A program made the translations under genes and the position numbers. From positions 3,265,733 through 3,329,732 of the forward strand of contig NC_059094.1 of assembly GCF_020497125.1 (NCBI RefSeq): DNA of 64,000 nucleotides, in the 5' to 3' direction. This document shows positions 30,581 to 42,619 of this stretch, piece by piece (position 1 is the stretch's first letter; each line of letters begins with the position of its first letter). The notes beneath the pieces were generated by a model. That model was given only the letters and a program-made list of their open reading frames with translations. It was not told the origin of the DNA and ran no database searches. The DNA comes from Mauremys mutica. Lineage: Eukaryota > Chordata > Testudines > Geoemydidae.

Positions 30581-31954
30581 GCATGGAGCTGGAAGGAGCT
30601 AGCCCCAAACTCCTGGGCATTCAGCAGCATGGGTGGGAAAGGGACTCCCCGGGGATTTGCCTTGTGCACAAATGGCTCCTTCCTGGTTTTGGGTTCAGCT
30701 GAATAATGCTGCAGTGACACTGAGCCCAGAGGTCTATTTGAAGCCTTCATGCCCATCGCCATATGTAGCCCTTCCACGGTGCCCTTCTAACCCTAGGAGG
30801 CACAGAACCCAGGTTAGTGCTCTGCCCACTGGCCTTCGCTGCCTTTGCAGGCCGGACCAGTGACCAGCCAGCCGGCACTCAAACACAGCATCCTGCTGCA
30901 TCCCAGGGATGGTCCTGCTTTGGCTCTTGTGGGGAAAGCACCAGACCAGAGACACTCGCTGTGGGAGCTTTTCATACAAAAGCCACATGCACAGTTTGGG
31001 ACGTCCTCCTCCTTCCAGGTAACATGGCTTCCCCTGTGCAGCCAGCGCACGGAGGTGCCACACCACAGGACAAGGGACTAGGCACTTGCCTCACAGTGAC
31101 CCAAGCCAGGCTGAAGGCTGTGAAGTGTGAACATATTCCAGGTATGGCAAGCCAGCCTGGGGAGATATTGCTCAGCTCCTTCCAGCTGGGCTAGAGTCTC
31201 TGGAGTGAAAAGTTACTGTGAATCCTTGTGACTAAGGCATGGACCCGGCGCTGCACCTGATAGCATGTCTGCTCATTCCACCTGTGCAAAGTGAATGCTC
31301 CCCCACTTTGCAAGCAGCTCCTGCCCTGTCCCTACCAGGCTCCAGCACTTGGGCTCTGCCCACAGACCAGGGCTGCAACCACTCTGCTCCTGCTGCAGGT
31401 CTCTGCAGCATTTGCCACCATGCTGTGCTACTGCCTCCAAAGCAGCAGGAGGACAAGCAAGGTCCTGAAATGGCTCTGGCCTTTCATCTCTGACTGAAGC
31501 CCAGGGTCAATCTGGGCAACTACTCCTCAACCTCCAGGACTCCCATCTCCTGGGGCTCATCCACTCCCCTCCCCATTCAGCATTTGCAGGAAACCAGCAG
31601 GTGAGCTGCCAAGATGCCCAGGCTGAGGGGCCAGCAGGGCACAGACCACACCTAGCTTTGCTCTGGCTTCATGGCCAACATTACCTGCGCTGTTTCCTAG
31701 GCCTCTCGCTGCCTGGCCAACATCAGCACTGGGGTGAGAGGAGCGGCAGCAGCCACCCCATATGAGGTGGAGCTGATTCTGGCAGTGAGAGGGGAATACT
31801 TTGGAGAACTCTGCCAGAGCAACCCCATCCCTTGGCCTTAGATAGTTAGATGGGCCCATGGCCTTGGGCGCCTCCTGTGTTGGTTTAACTGGAGTGGGTA
31901 TTCCTGTGCCAGGCTGTGTGGACATTCCTATCTTGGAAACTACATAGCTAGAAC
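30581..31954. other. Unassigned sequence
   Basis: 1.4 kb of GC-moderate sequence in which I see no domain-bearing frame and no repeat family. The last 8 bases (31947-31954) are a target duplication. Confidence 0.35.
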
Positions 31955-33259
31955 CATAGGCGGCAGGTTTGTGTAATTTTTGGTGGGGCCCAAAATGGTG
32001 GTGCCCCCCCCCCCGCTCCCGCCCTGTAAGCCGATATAAAATGAAGCTACAACGCATCAGTGCCACAAGATTACAAGGTTGGAGAGGGGGTAGGGGGTTC
32101 CAGGGGCCAGTCAAGGGACAAGGAGCAGGGGGGGTTGGATGGGGCAGAGGTTCGGAGGGGCAGTCAGGGGACAGGCAGCAATTGGATAGGCATGGGAGTC
32201 CAGGGGGTTTATCAGGGGACAGGTAGGGGGTGGGGTCTCAGGAGGGGGCAGTTGGGGACAAGGAGAAGGGAGGCTTAGATAGGGGCTGGGGTCCCAAGGG
32301 GCAGTTGTCTCGGGAATGGGTAATCGGGGGACAAGGACCAGTGGTGCTTAGATAGGGGGTGGGGGTCCTGGGAGGCAGTTGGGGCAGGGGTCTGGGGAGG
32401 GGGCAATCAGCGGCCAGGGGCTGGGATTCAAAGTGCTCTGAGCTGCTGGCAGCCACGAGGAGCCCTGAGCCCTTTAAATCCCAGCCGCCGCGGCTGGCAT
32501 TCAAAGGGCTCTGGGCTCTCTGCCTCTGCGGGCAGCCCAGAACCCTCTGATTGCAGGCAGCCCGGAGCCCTCTGATTCCCAGCCGCAGCTGGGATTTAAA
32601 GGGCTCTGGGCTCCCTGCCGCAGCGGGCAGCCCAGAGCCCTCTGATTCCCGGCCACGGCTGAGATTTAAAGGGCTCTGGGCTCCCCGCGGTTGCGGGCAG
32701 CCCAGAGCCCTCTGATTCCCGGCCACGGCTGGGATTTAAAGGGCTCTGGGCTCCCCGCGGTTGCAGGCAGCCCAGAGCCCTCTGATTCCCAGCCACGGCT
32801 GGGATTTAAAGGGCTCTGGGCTCCCCGCCGCAGCGGGCAGCCCAGAGCCCTCTGATTCCCGGCCGCGGCTGGGATTTAAAAGGCTCTGGGTTCCCCGCTG
32901 CTGCCGGCAGCCCAGAGCCCTCTGATTCCCGGCCGCGGCTGGGATTTAAAAGGCTCTGGGTTCCCCGCTGCTGCCGGCAGCCCAGAGCCCTCTGATTCCC
33001 GGCCACAGCTGGGATTTAAAGGGCTCTGGGGTCCCTGCCGCAGCGGGCAGCCCAGAGCCCTCTGATTCCCGTCCGCCGCTGGGATTTAAAAGGCTCTGGG
33101 CTCCCCGCTGCTGCTGGCAGCCCAGAGCCCTCTGACTCCCGGCTGCGGCTGGGATTTAAAGGGGCGAAACCTAGCTCCAAATATTGGTGGAGCAGAGCCC
33201 CTGATTGTGAATATTCCTGGGGCTTTAGCTCCACGAGCCCATATAAGTTGGCGCCCATG
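31955..33259. mobile_element. hAT-like CATAGGC family, copy 2, carrying a minisatellite
   Basis: The ends CATAGGCGGCAGG and GTTGGCGCCCATG match the family at 217-547. The 8-bp duplication GCTAGAAC is perfect at 31947-31954 and 33260-33267. At 1305 bp it is four times longer than copy 1, largely because of the 70-bp tandem array inside. It is non-coding. Confidence 0.85.
32490..33165. repeat. 70-bp minisatellite with internal dyad
   Basis: The landmark GATTCCC (GACTCCC in the last) recurs at 32574, 32644, 32714, 32784, 32854, 32924, 32994, 33064 and 33134, exactly 70 bp apart, with a partial unit before. Units 32861-32930 and 32931-33000 are identical by eye. Each unit has the inverted pair GGGCTCTGGGCT ... 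AGCCCAGAGCCC around a GC-rich loop, so it can fold into a hairpin. The open frames through it are periodic artefacts. Confidence 0.92.
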
Positions 33260-33267
33260 GCTAGAAC

Positions 33268-34099
33268 AGAGTTAGCTAAATTGGGTTTGTTACCAGCCAT
33301 AGCTGAATCCACCCTAAGCCCAGGTTTATTCCAGGGTCAGACTAGCCACACAGACCTGCACCAAAATACTCACATAACCACTAGGAATCTTGTTTAGCTG
33401 AACGATCCGCATCTGTGCAGGCCAGCCTGATTCTGCCCTGCTCCTGCGCACTCCCACAGCAGAACACCCTCCAATCTGCATCCGGCCAGCAGCTCACACC
33501 TGATCTTATCAGCTGCTTGAGCTGGCCACAGAGTTGCATGGGAAATGCCCTGATAAGGCTGCTGCAGTTCTCTGTCTTCAGGAAATGGAGGCCAAGCTCT
33601 GAGCATGCGCCACTTGGTTCATAGTGCAGCAGCGTCTGCCCAGCCGCACCGGCTCCCAGGAACACATTGCCCAGTTCTTTGCTCTGGCTCCCCATTGAAC
33701 ACAGAGTTTAGGCTCCTGGCCCTCAAAGCCCTGCATGACTCTGGCCCCACCTGCCTGAGGTATCAGCTTTCTTCCTCCTCAGCCAGGACTTCCCACAACA
33801 GCTGCTCACTGAGTGGGGAAACTAACAATTGGGTTTGACAGAGTCCTCATGGGAACCAGACCCAGACTACACAGCTCGCTGGCAGAGGAAACCAGGATGG
33901 CCAGCCTGGCTGCATTTGAAGCTAATCACTGTGGCCAGCACCACTCTTCTGCATTCAGGAGCAGCTAGAGCCTGCCTATGGTGAACAGGGAAGAAAGACA
34001 GAGAGGCCCTGGATGCCATTATTTTCTGCTGGGAGACGCTCAGATACTGCAGTGATGGGCCCAATGTAAGAACCCAGATGAGAGAACATGGATGTGAAA
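33268..34099. other. Unassigned sequence
   Basis: No gene or named repeat seen. A stretch near 33600-33790 reads like diverged antisense LINE tail, but I cannot support it. Confidence 0.3.
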
Positions 34100-34330
34100 T
34101 GCTGCAACATCAGCATGGGAGCACATTACACTTGCTCTGAGCTCATGCACCTTTCTATTTTCCTCAGCAGGGTTTGACTTCCAGGTTTTAAAGGCTGCCT
34201 TTCTGCCTCTGACCACTTCCACTCTGTTGTTTAGCCACAGGGGCACTTTTTTGGCCCTCTCACTATTTAGTTAAATTTGGGGTCATGGGTAACATTTCAT
34301 TTGAGCCTCTATTACTCTGCTTCACAGAGC
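34100..34330 (-). pseudogene. Antisense CR1 ORF2 linker fragment
   Basis: On the minus strand it reads VPLWLNNRVEVVRGRK, AAFKTWKSNPAEENRK. This matches the KEPPWLNNHVKEAVRDKK and SFKKWKSNPSEANRK linker between endonuclease and RT in the CR1 at 58720-58830. Both ends are lost. Confidence 0.75.
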
Positions 34331-36024
34331 TTTACACATTACACATTTCATTTTGTGTTGCATAATTTCCTGTGGTGTATTTTAAACATGGCCAGCAAGG
34401 CAGGTCTGTTTCCTGCTAGTCTATGGAGTGCTAACAGGGTGGAAAGCTATGGGGGCTGATTTAATATTTATTTACTGGCATGAGTAAAAGAAAATACTGC
34501 TTAGGGCCACGGAAGCTTGAGCTACTTTGCTGACTCCTGCTCCCTGGGATGTGGCTGAGATGGGAGTTGACATACTCAACCCACTGGCGAAATTAACCAG
34601 GCCTGAATTCACATCAAGGCCCATCTCAGTACTGTCTCCATTGTGGTGTGCTTTGAAAATCTAACTCAGCACTGGTGCTTCCGGCAAAGGCAGAAATACT
34701 GAGCTGTGTTGCCTCCCACTTCAGCCACAAGAAATCAGAACCAGATGATGCAGCTACACACAGAGCTGTGCTTTGAGCTGTCCCTCATGCTCTGCCGCAA
34801 AGACACCATGCTGCACTGCTGAAGCAATCAGGTTGGAAAGTGCCAGTATCTGCGTGACCATGAATTAAAATAACAAAATAGACAAAACGTGGCAGTGCTG
34901 CACATGAGCTGTTGTGTATGGGCCACAGATTACACATCTCGAATTGTAAGGCCAAGATTTCAGAGAATCACTCTGTACAGTAGATTTAGAACTAGCATCT
35001 TATGTCGCTGAGTCACGTATCCCATGGCTCAGTCACTACTGAATGGTGGAAGCACAGTTCTGTCCTGGCTCCAAATCCTGCTGTTATTGGAATTTCAGTG
35101 AGGCCTCTGAGAGACTTTCCAGTACTGCTGTGGCCAGAGCAGAACTATAGCACAGTCAGTGGCTGTCTTCATGTACATTTTCCAACACAAAAAGCAGCAA
35201 GATACTTTTAGTGACAATGACTTTCACGATGACAGTGTGTGCCTCCTCTGTAATATGCTGCAGCCACTCTGCTGCACAAAATGGCAGCTGTCTCTGCAGC
35301 CTAAAGGCTCCTAGAAATGTAAAGGTACAGTACACAGAACACAAAACCGTAACAGTTACATTGCTACATGTCCCGGGGTTATATGTGGTGCAGAATGAGC
35401 TCCTGATTCCTAATGTCTTATATCCGACGTGGCGATTTGCACCTGTGCGAAGGGGATGTCATCTGCCACGAAATGGCAGGATACTGTATTACAACTGCTC
35501 TGCACAGCCATGAGTGATGGCACAAGGCAAGTCAGGCACTGAATTTCAGCCTTTCCTGTGAGAATGCTGAATTCCTCAGGTTTCAGCAATGAGTCCAGTT
35601 AACATTCAGCAGTTGCTTAATGGAAATACACAGACAACAGCATTTCTCATTGACTCATTAGCTGCTATTCAGTAAAACTGCAACAGACTTGTCATTAGAG
35701 GTCATTGGGACAGTGACCAGCCCTACCTGTGTGTTTGTGCAGTACCCAGCATAGCAACGTCCTGGTCCTGACTGGTCCCTTTGGGCATGATGGCAATGCA
35801 TGTTAGAATACTCCTAATTAATAATGACATGTCTGACTCCAGGCAGGAGGGCAGAATCTTTATTGCATTCCATTGAGAATTTTTCTCAAATAAATGCATT
35901 AAAATTATTTATGCTCATTGACAAAGGTCTCTGGACTTTCTTTTATAACATTGTTTTTTGCTGCCCGATTCATACGAGAGAATTGCATCTGCAAAGCTAG
36001 CAGCTGGCCATCAGCATTTACCAT
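34331..36024. other. Unassigned sequence
   Basis: 1.7 kb with ordinary composition. I see no repeat family and no convincing coding sequence. Confidence 0.35.
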
Positions 36025-36815
36025 CATCAACATGTTCCTATTATGCCTCTGGCATTTAGGCCAGTGACGAAGCTCCTCCACTCCTGTCTGTTTCTGGCAA
36101 GTCTTTCAATGGTTCCCCAGCTGTGCCCCAGGTTTTTCAGCTCGGCTTCCACAGCTCTTCACCATATTGTTTTCGGGTGGCCTCGTTTTGCTTGCCTTCA
36201 GGTGTCCATCTCATTGCTACTCTGGTGATGGAATCATATGACCGATCCATCTCCAACGTCTCCTGGCAATGATGGTGCTCAGATCCTCTTGGCTGCACTG
36301 TGTCAATAGATCTTAGTTTGAGATTGTTCTGGGCCAAAAGATAACGGAGGATTTTTCTGAGGCAGGTTGTATGGAACGAAGACAGTTTGGACATGTCATA
36401 CTTTCTCATTCACAATTCTGCACTATAAAGTAGTGTTGAAAGTACACAGCTCTGATAAATCTTGAGTTTGGTTTTGGTGTTGTATTTTGATGATTTCCAG
36501 ACTGTATTTAAGCTCCTGAAGGTGTTCCTAGCTTTATTGATTTTGTTCTGGATGTCCCAGCTTGTTCCACCATCCTGGGTGATGGTGCTGCCCAAGTATG
36601 TGAATGTTTTTACATTGATGAGAACATAATCCTCTATCCATACTGGTGATGGCGAGGCAATATTAAAGGCCATGATATCTGTCTTATTGCTGGCTGAATG
36701 CATTAAGCAAATTGTTTTTTCTTGTATATGGTGTTGGGTATGTGACAGGAGAGCGACATCATCTGCGAAGTCCAGGTCTTCAAGGGATGAGAAGAGACGT
36801 GACAGGTAGAGAAAC
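36025..36815 (-). pseudogene. RTE-type LINE reverse-transcriptase C-terminal fragment
   Basis: The minus strand gives DLDFADDVALLSHT (RT catalytic block, near 36775-36735), then FTYLGSTITQDGGTSWDI, NKINKARNTFRSLN, KLKIYQSCVLSTLLY, MSKLSSFHTTCLRKILR, ITRVAMRWTPEGK and WGTIERLARNRQEW. This order is characteristic of RTE-clade (BovB-like) LINEs, not CR1. Frame changes lie near 36410 and 36700. It is truncated at both ends. Confidence 0.8.
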
Positions 36816-36854
36816 TAACACTGGAAGTAAATTAGGCACTCCTGTTCACATCCT

Positions 36855-37530
36855 CTCATAATACAGGAACAAGGGCATGTTCAATGAAATAGAAAGATGG
36901 CAGATTCAAAACTGATAAAGGGAACACTTTTTTGCACATTGCTCAATTAGCAGGTGGAACTCACAGCCACAGGAAGAGTGCTAATGTTATACCAATAGTC
37001 ATAAAGACCAAGCAAAATGTCTCAGGTAATTATAGACCAGTTAGCTTGACATCAGTCCTAGGCAAAATAATGGGAAAGCTGATACAGGATTCAACTGATA
37101 AAGAATTAAAGGCTCAGTACAGGCCTAACTGGGTGAAATGTAGTAGCTGGTGATATGCAGGAGGTCATACTAAATAATCCATAATTCCTTTAAATTATGA
37201 CTCATTGAGGCACGGGATTAGCAGAGTTCAGAAAAGGTCTGGATGTTTATATGGAAGACCTGACTATCCAGAGATATAATAGGAAAGATTGAAACAAAGA
37301 AACAAACAAAAACACCCCAGAATTTTGGAAGGGATAGAAACTTCCTGAATCAGGGCATGAACCAACCTCTAGTTAAAGGGATCAGCACGAGCCTTTTCCT
37401 AGTGCATGCTGTCCCATAACTGCTACTGCGGGCTCCTTGCTCCTTCCTCCAGAGCAGCTGGTGATGGCCATTGTCAGAGACAGGATTCTAAGCTAGAGGG
37501 ACCCTGGTCTGATCCACTCTGGCAGCTCCT
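36855..37530 (+). pseudogene. Chimeric CR1 tail with an RT fragment inside
   Basis: 36855-36980 resembles a CR1 ORF2 C-terminus (AGATTCAAAACTGATAAA, GTGGAACTCACAGCCACAGG). At 36985-37150 an RT fragment, [20 protein letters not shown], appears, although that block belongs about 1 kb upstream in a LINE. A CR1 3' UTR-like segment (GAGACAGGATTCTAAGC.. AGAGGGACC) follows near 37480-37520. It is a nested or rearranged remnant. Confidence 0.55.
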
Positions 37531-38036
37531 CCGCTTCTCTGTTAATTAATGAAGGTAAAACTAATGAACCAGTGGTTTTGTGAAATCACTAGCTTTCTGC
37601 TTATAGTAAGAACTATGACATAATTTCCTGTGCATGGACTGTCTGTCTGGGCTCTGGAAATGATTTGGTTCTTTTAAAGAAATAAGCATTTTTGACTGTT
37701 TCTATGTCTTGAATTGTCTCAGTATAAATCACTATTCAGCAAAAATGACAAATTGTCCCTTCATTGCCAGCAAATAATCCTCCTCCCCACAAAATGACAT
37801 GAACATTGGTGCTCTTTGTGTGTCAGTCTCTTTGATAGAAACTGACCACAGAGGGAGTGACACAAGGGAGTCAGGGATACACAGGCATTCCCAGCCCTGG
37901 GGCTCCAAGGGGGTGGCTTTGGAATCCTATGGGCTCTGTTGGTCAGTGAATGTGATGGGCAGTCACCTCCAGAGAGAGAAGAGACAAGACAACACAACTA
38001 ATCTGGGGCCCTTGGATCATGTGCTAAGGCAGCATG
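37531..38036. other. Unassigned sequence
   Basis: No gene or repeat recognised. Confidence 0.3.
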
Positions 38037-38044
38037 GCCTAGAG

Positions 38045-38343
38045 CAGCGGTTCTCAGACTTCATTGCACCGTGACTCTCTTCAGGCAACAAAAATTACTG
38101 CGTGACCCCCAGAGGGGTTACTGAAGCCTGAGTCCACCCAAGCAGGGGGGCCAAAGCCTGAGCCCAACTGCCTGTAACCTGAGTCCAGCCATCGAGGACT
38201 GAAGATCTTTGGCTTCAGCTTTGGCCCAGGGCGGTGGGGCTTCGGCCCCAGGCCCCAGCATGTCTAATGCCAGCCCTGGCAACCCCGTTAAAATGGGGTA
38301 ATGACCCACTTTGGGGTCCCGACCCACAGTTTGAGAACCGCTG
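38045..38343. mobile_element. hAT-like CAGCGGTTCTCA-family element, complete
   Basis: 299 bp. It starts CAGCGGTTCTCAGACTT and ends GTTTGAGAACCGCTG. An 8-bp duplication GCCTAGAG is perfect at 38037-38044 and 38344-38351. It is non-coding and the reference for the truncated copy at 25111-25559. Confidence 0.92.
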
Positions 38344-38559
38344 GCCTAGAGGAATGACAGTTTACTCACTCTTGCAAATGTATCATAACGTGATTTTGGC
38401 CCTTGCTACAGGCAGACTCACAATACTGCACACAAGATTAGGAAGCCAAATGAGAAACAGTGCCCTGGCACCAAGGGGAAAGGACAATGAACTGCAAGCC
38501 CAAAGACCAGTCCTATCCCAGCTCTTCCACTAATGGCCGGAGATACTTGCTACTAGCAG

Positions 38560-40623
38560 TGGCAGATAGGCCACATGCCATTGTCTCAGCGTAGCATCCC
38601 TTTCATAAACTTATCAAGCTCAGTCTTGAAGCTAGTTAGTTTTTTCACCCACACTGCTCCCCATGGAAGGCTGTTCCAGAACTTCACTCCTCTGATAGTT
38701 AGAAACCTTCGCCTAATTTCAAGCCAAAATGTATTGATGGCCAGTTTATATCCATTTGTTCCTGTGCACCATTGGCACGGAACTTAAACTTCCCCTCCCT
38801 GGTATTTATCCTCCCGGTGTATTTATAGAGAGCAATCATATCTCCCCTCAGCCTTTGTTTGGTTAGGCTAAAGAAGGCAAGCTCCTTAAGTCTCCTCTCG
38901 TAAGATAGGTTTTCCATTCTTCTGATCATCCTCATAGCCCTTGTTCCTGTTTGAATTCATCTTTCTTGAACATGGGAGACTAGAACTGCACACAGTATTC
39001 CAGATGAGGTCTCACCAGTGCCTTGTATAATGGTATCTTTGCTATCTCTACTGAAAATCCCTTGCCTGATGCTTTCTGAGATTGCATTAGCCTTTTTTAT
39101 GGCTGCATCACATTGGTGGCTCATAGTCATCCTGTGACTGACCATCACACCCAGCTCTTTCTCCTCCTCTGTTGCTTCCAACTGATACGTCCCCAGTTTA
39201 TAGCAAAAATTCTGGTTAGTCCCTAAGTGCATGACCTTGTACTTTGCACTATTAAATTCCATCCCATTTCTATTACTCCAGTTTTCAAAGTCATCCAGAT
39301 CTTCTTGTATAATATTCTGGTCAACCTCCATATTGGCATTACCTCCCAACTTCGTGTCATCTGCAAATTTTATTAGCACACTCCCACTTTTTGTGTCAGT
39401 AATAAAAATGTTAAATAAGATTGATCCCAAGACTGATCCCTGAGGATCTCCACTAGTAACCTCCCTCCAGCCTGACAGTTCACCTTTCAGTACAACCCAT
39501 CATAGTCTGCCCTTTAACCAGTTCCTTACCCATCTTTCAATTCTTATATTAATCCCCATCTTCTCGAATTTAACTAATAATTTCCCATGTGGAACCGTAT
39601 GCTTTACTGAAATCCAGGTAGGTTAAATCTACTGCATTTCCTTTGTCTAAAAAATCAATTATCTTCTCATAGAAAGAGATCAGATTGGTCTGGCATGACC
39701 TACCTTTTGTAAAACCATGTTGTACTTTATTCCATCCAGTTTGGGCTGCAGCTCTTCCCTATGAATTTTTCCCCCTTGCTTAGGATGCAGGTTTCACATA
39801 ACTTCTGCAACTTTGACTTGAAGTAATTCCAAGCCTACTTCACATTCAGATCCTTGTGTTCTTCAGTCTAGTCATGTCCCTAACTACTTCCCTTAATTTT
39901 TAAATTTGCTCTTTTGAAATCAAGCACCATAGTCCCACATCTATTTTTGTTTATCCTTCCGTTTAGTTTAAACTAAATTAGCTCATGATCACCTGAACCA
40001 AGGTTGTCCCTTACAACCAGTTCTTCTGTGACAGGGGTGGCCAACCTGTGGCTCCGGCACCACATGCGGCTCTTCAGAAGTTAATATGCGGCTCCTTGTA
40101 CAGGCACCGACTCCGGGGCTGGAGCTACAGGCACCAACTTTCCAATGTGCTGGGAGGGTGCTCACTGCTCAACCCCTGGCTCTGCCACAGGCCCTGCCCA
40201 CACTCCACCCCTTCCCATCCCCTCCCCTGAGCCTGCCGTGCCCTCGCTCCTCTCTCCCAGAGCCTCCTGCATGCCACGAAACAGCTGATTGGGAGGTGGG
40301 GGGAGGGAGGGGATGGAGCTGGGAGTGGGGTGGGGGAGCTGATAGGGGGCTGCTGACATATTACAGTGGCTTTTTGGCAATGTACATTGGTAAATTCTGG
40401 CTCCTTCTCATGCTGAGGTTGGCCTCCCCTGTTCTATGAGCTCCTCACTACTCACCAGTACCAAATCTAAAATGGCATCATCTCTTGTTGGTTCAGCGAC
40501 TGTTTGGTGAAGAAACCTGTCTGCTCTCAAGTCCAGGAAAATTTGGGCCCTACTATTATTAGTAGCATTTGTCCCCCAGTCTATATCTGGGAAATTAAAG
40601 TCTCCCATAATCACACAATTCCC
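38560..40623 (-). pseudogene. Antisense CR1/L3-like LINE ORF2
   Basis: Read on the minus strand from 40623: an endonuclease end with MGDFNFPDIDW and ILDLVLVSSEEL (40614-40440), a decayed linker (40031-39780), then RT with MGSILFNIFI, IKFADDTKLGG (near 39380-39350) and KELGVMVSH. The C-terminus runs to KLASIHFGLK near 38700 and a tail near 38580. A hAT-like element interrupts it at 40032-40431. Several frames are needed, so it is inactive. Confidence 0.8.
40032..40431. mobile_element. hAT-like CAGGGGTGGCCAACC element inside a LINE
   Basis: 400 bp. The ends are CAGGGGTGGCCAACCTGTGG and GAGGTTGGCCTCCCCTG. The flanks TTCTGTGA (40024-40031) and TTCTATGA (40432-40439) are an 8-bp duplication with one mismatch. 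It contains GCCTCCTGCATGCCACGAAA, also present at 56083, although the termini differ. Confidence 0.88.
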
Positions 40624-41454
40624 AGCAGAGTCTCAATTCCAAGCAGGGTCTGACTCATAATTTGTGACATTTTGGCCTTGGTAATACTGCACACTGCTTT
40701 GAACATGTACAATGCTACATATGGCAATGCTAAGGCTGATCTGTTCTGAGGTCAGGAAGAATTGGGGCCTGAACTTGAAATTCCTGTGTGCTTAGCAAAC
40801 CTCCCTGCTGGAGCTACTAATAGCAGCAGGGCTAGTTTAAAGTGGAAAGCAGGAGTTTGCTTGTCCTTCCCTGCCCTGTTATAGAGCACTGCCCCCGGAG
40901 GCTTTCTGCTTGGAGCCTCTTTATCTTCACTGCCCCAGCGCTCCAGCTGGGTCTCTCAAGTTCAGTCCCATTCCAGGGTTGCAAAGAGTTCAACAAAACT
41001 GTCTTCACTTGGGCTTCCAAACAGAGCCTTGTCCCCCTTGGGGGCTTAGGTCACTTGGCTAGTAGGCTGCAGGGGGAGGGACCATGGCCCACCCCCTACT
41101 CCGGGTGCCAGCCCAGGGACCCTACATACTGCTTCCTTCCGTTTGCTTCTGCTATTCCATGGGCCTTTTCCCATGTAGCCCCTTTCTCTTCACCCTGACT
41201 CAGGGCTGAGGTTCTCAAATCCTCCTCCTCCTGCTGAATGCAGGGAGCACCAGGAGCTGTCTTCTGGTTCTCTTCTTGAGCTCCTGTCAGCAGCAACAAG
41301 CACCCTTCCTTGCTGTTCTGGTCCCAGACAGGAACTGACCTACTCAGGCCCTAGAGCTCCTTTTAACTGAGCCTGCTAGGCTCTGATTGGCTGCTTCCAT
41401 GAGGCCTATTTAGGCAGGCCTGGAGGACCCGACTCTGCTGCTTCTTCCTGGGTC
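40624..41454. other. Unassigned sequence
   Basis: No gene or repeat recognised; the short frames overlap in antisense. Confidence 0.3.
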
Positions 41455-41520
41455 TAGGTTGCCACCTGTCCAGGTTTTACTGGACAGTCCATTTTTTGGC
41501 TTCTGTGTCCAGGTGCTAAT
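41455..41520. repeat. Fragment of an older GTTGCCA-type element
   Basis: TAGGTTGCCACCTGTCCAGG resembles the left end of the following element. It breaks off where that one begins. Confidence 0.4.
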
Positions 41521-41522
41521 TA

Positions 41523-41878
41523 GGGTTGCCAGGTGCCTGGTTTTCAACCAGAAAGTCCGGTCAAAAAGGGGACCTGGCAACCCTAAATGGCACCCGAACC
41601 AAAAGTCCGGTTACTGTGGGGTGACAGGAGGTGCCAGCCCCTGCTCATCGGGGCTCCCTCCTTCCTGCAAGCAGGCTCCTTGAGACAATCCAGCAAGTGA
41701 CATGAGGCAGGATGGAGAAAGGAGTGAGCGATGGGGGCAGGACATGGGGAGGAAGAGGCAGAGGAGAGGTGGGGCCTTGAGGGAAGAGGCAGAGCAGGGG
41801 TGTGGCCTTGGGGGAAGAGGTGGAGAAGAGGCAGGGCCTTGGGCATCCAGTTACCAGCAGTAAGAAAGGTGGCAACCC
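41523..41878 (-). mobile_element. GTTGCCA-type DNA element, copy 4
   Basis: 356 bp from GGGTTGCCAGGTGCCTGG to AGAAAGGTGGCAACCC. TA flanks both ends (41521-41522, 41879-41880). It is non-coding and G-rich. Confidence 0.7.
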
Positions 41879-41964
41879 TACCTGGGGCGGGGGATGGTAG
41901 GATCGCAGGGCTTCCAGCAGGAAGCCTCGAAGGGGCTGGTACACCCCATCACACCATTGTTAGG

Positions 41965-42600
41965 ATTCTTTCTGATCTTGCTACTTTTTAAAATGCCTTG
42001 TTATTGTTCTTAACTCTACTGGCCATAGATTTTTCCTTGTGTTATTTTGCTTGCCTTATCAATTTTCTACAATTCCTAGCTTCTGATTTATATTCATTAC
42101 TGCACCTTCTCCATCCGTTAGTTATATATGTTTTAAATAACTGCCTTCACTTCCCCTCTAAACTTGGTCTGTTTTTTAATTAGCATGGCCTTCTTCCTGA
42201 GTTGTGGGATTGTGGCTTTTTGGGCATATAGTAAAGTATTCTTAAGCAATTGCCAATTATCATTCACATTTTTCTGATAAAATTCTTACTTCCAGCTGAA
42301 TTGGCTCATAACTGTTTTTCACTTTTTGAAATTGACCCTTTTAAAGCAACAGGTACATGGTTGGACTGGTTTGGTCTTTTTTCTGTTTGCACATTATAAA
42401 GGTGATCAAATCACGATCATGTGTATCTAAATTACCATTAATTTGTAGTTCTATGATCAGTTCTTTAGCTGTGAAGATGAACCCTAATATAGACCCCCCC
42501 GTGTCAGACGCAACACTTTTTGAGTTGGGAAATTGTCATAATAGATGTGCCAAATCTATGAGCTTGGCTATATTCTCTCTAACCAGCCACTGCTCTAACC
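41965..42600 (-). pseudogene. Antisense LINE endonuclease-RT linker remnant
   Basis: Translation of the minus strand gives scattered blocks such as VKNSYEPIQLEVRILSEKC and HNPTTQEEG. It parallels 1600-1970, sharing the TTTGGGGCATCTAGTAAAGT-like phrase near 42220. It is probably a CR1/L3-like LINE and heavily decayed. The right end is broken by the element at 42620. Confidence 0.6.
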
Positions 42601-42619
42601 ATGAGACCATGCTCCTCCC

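Noticed and set aside
32490..33165. CRISPR-like array
   Set aside because: The regularly spaced units are contiguous near-identical tandem copies with no variable spacers and no cas genes, in a vertebrate context.
32238..33312. Several short frames with repeating GLPAAAGSPEPFKSQ-like peptides
   Set aside because: They are translations of the 70-bp minisatellite; 70 is not a multiple of 3, so the frames shift between units and carry no stable protein.
36137..36703. CR1 assignment for this antisense LINE
   Set aside because: The block order and motifs (YLGSTITQDGG, WTPEGK) are RTE-like, unlike the CR1 copies nearby.
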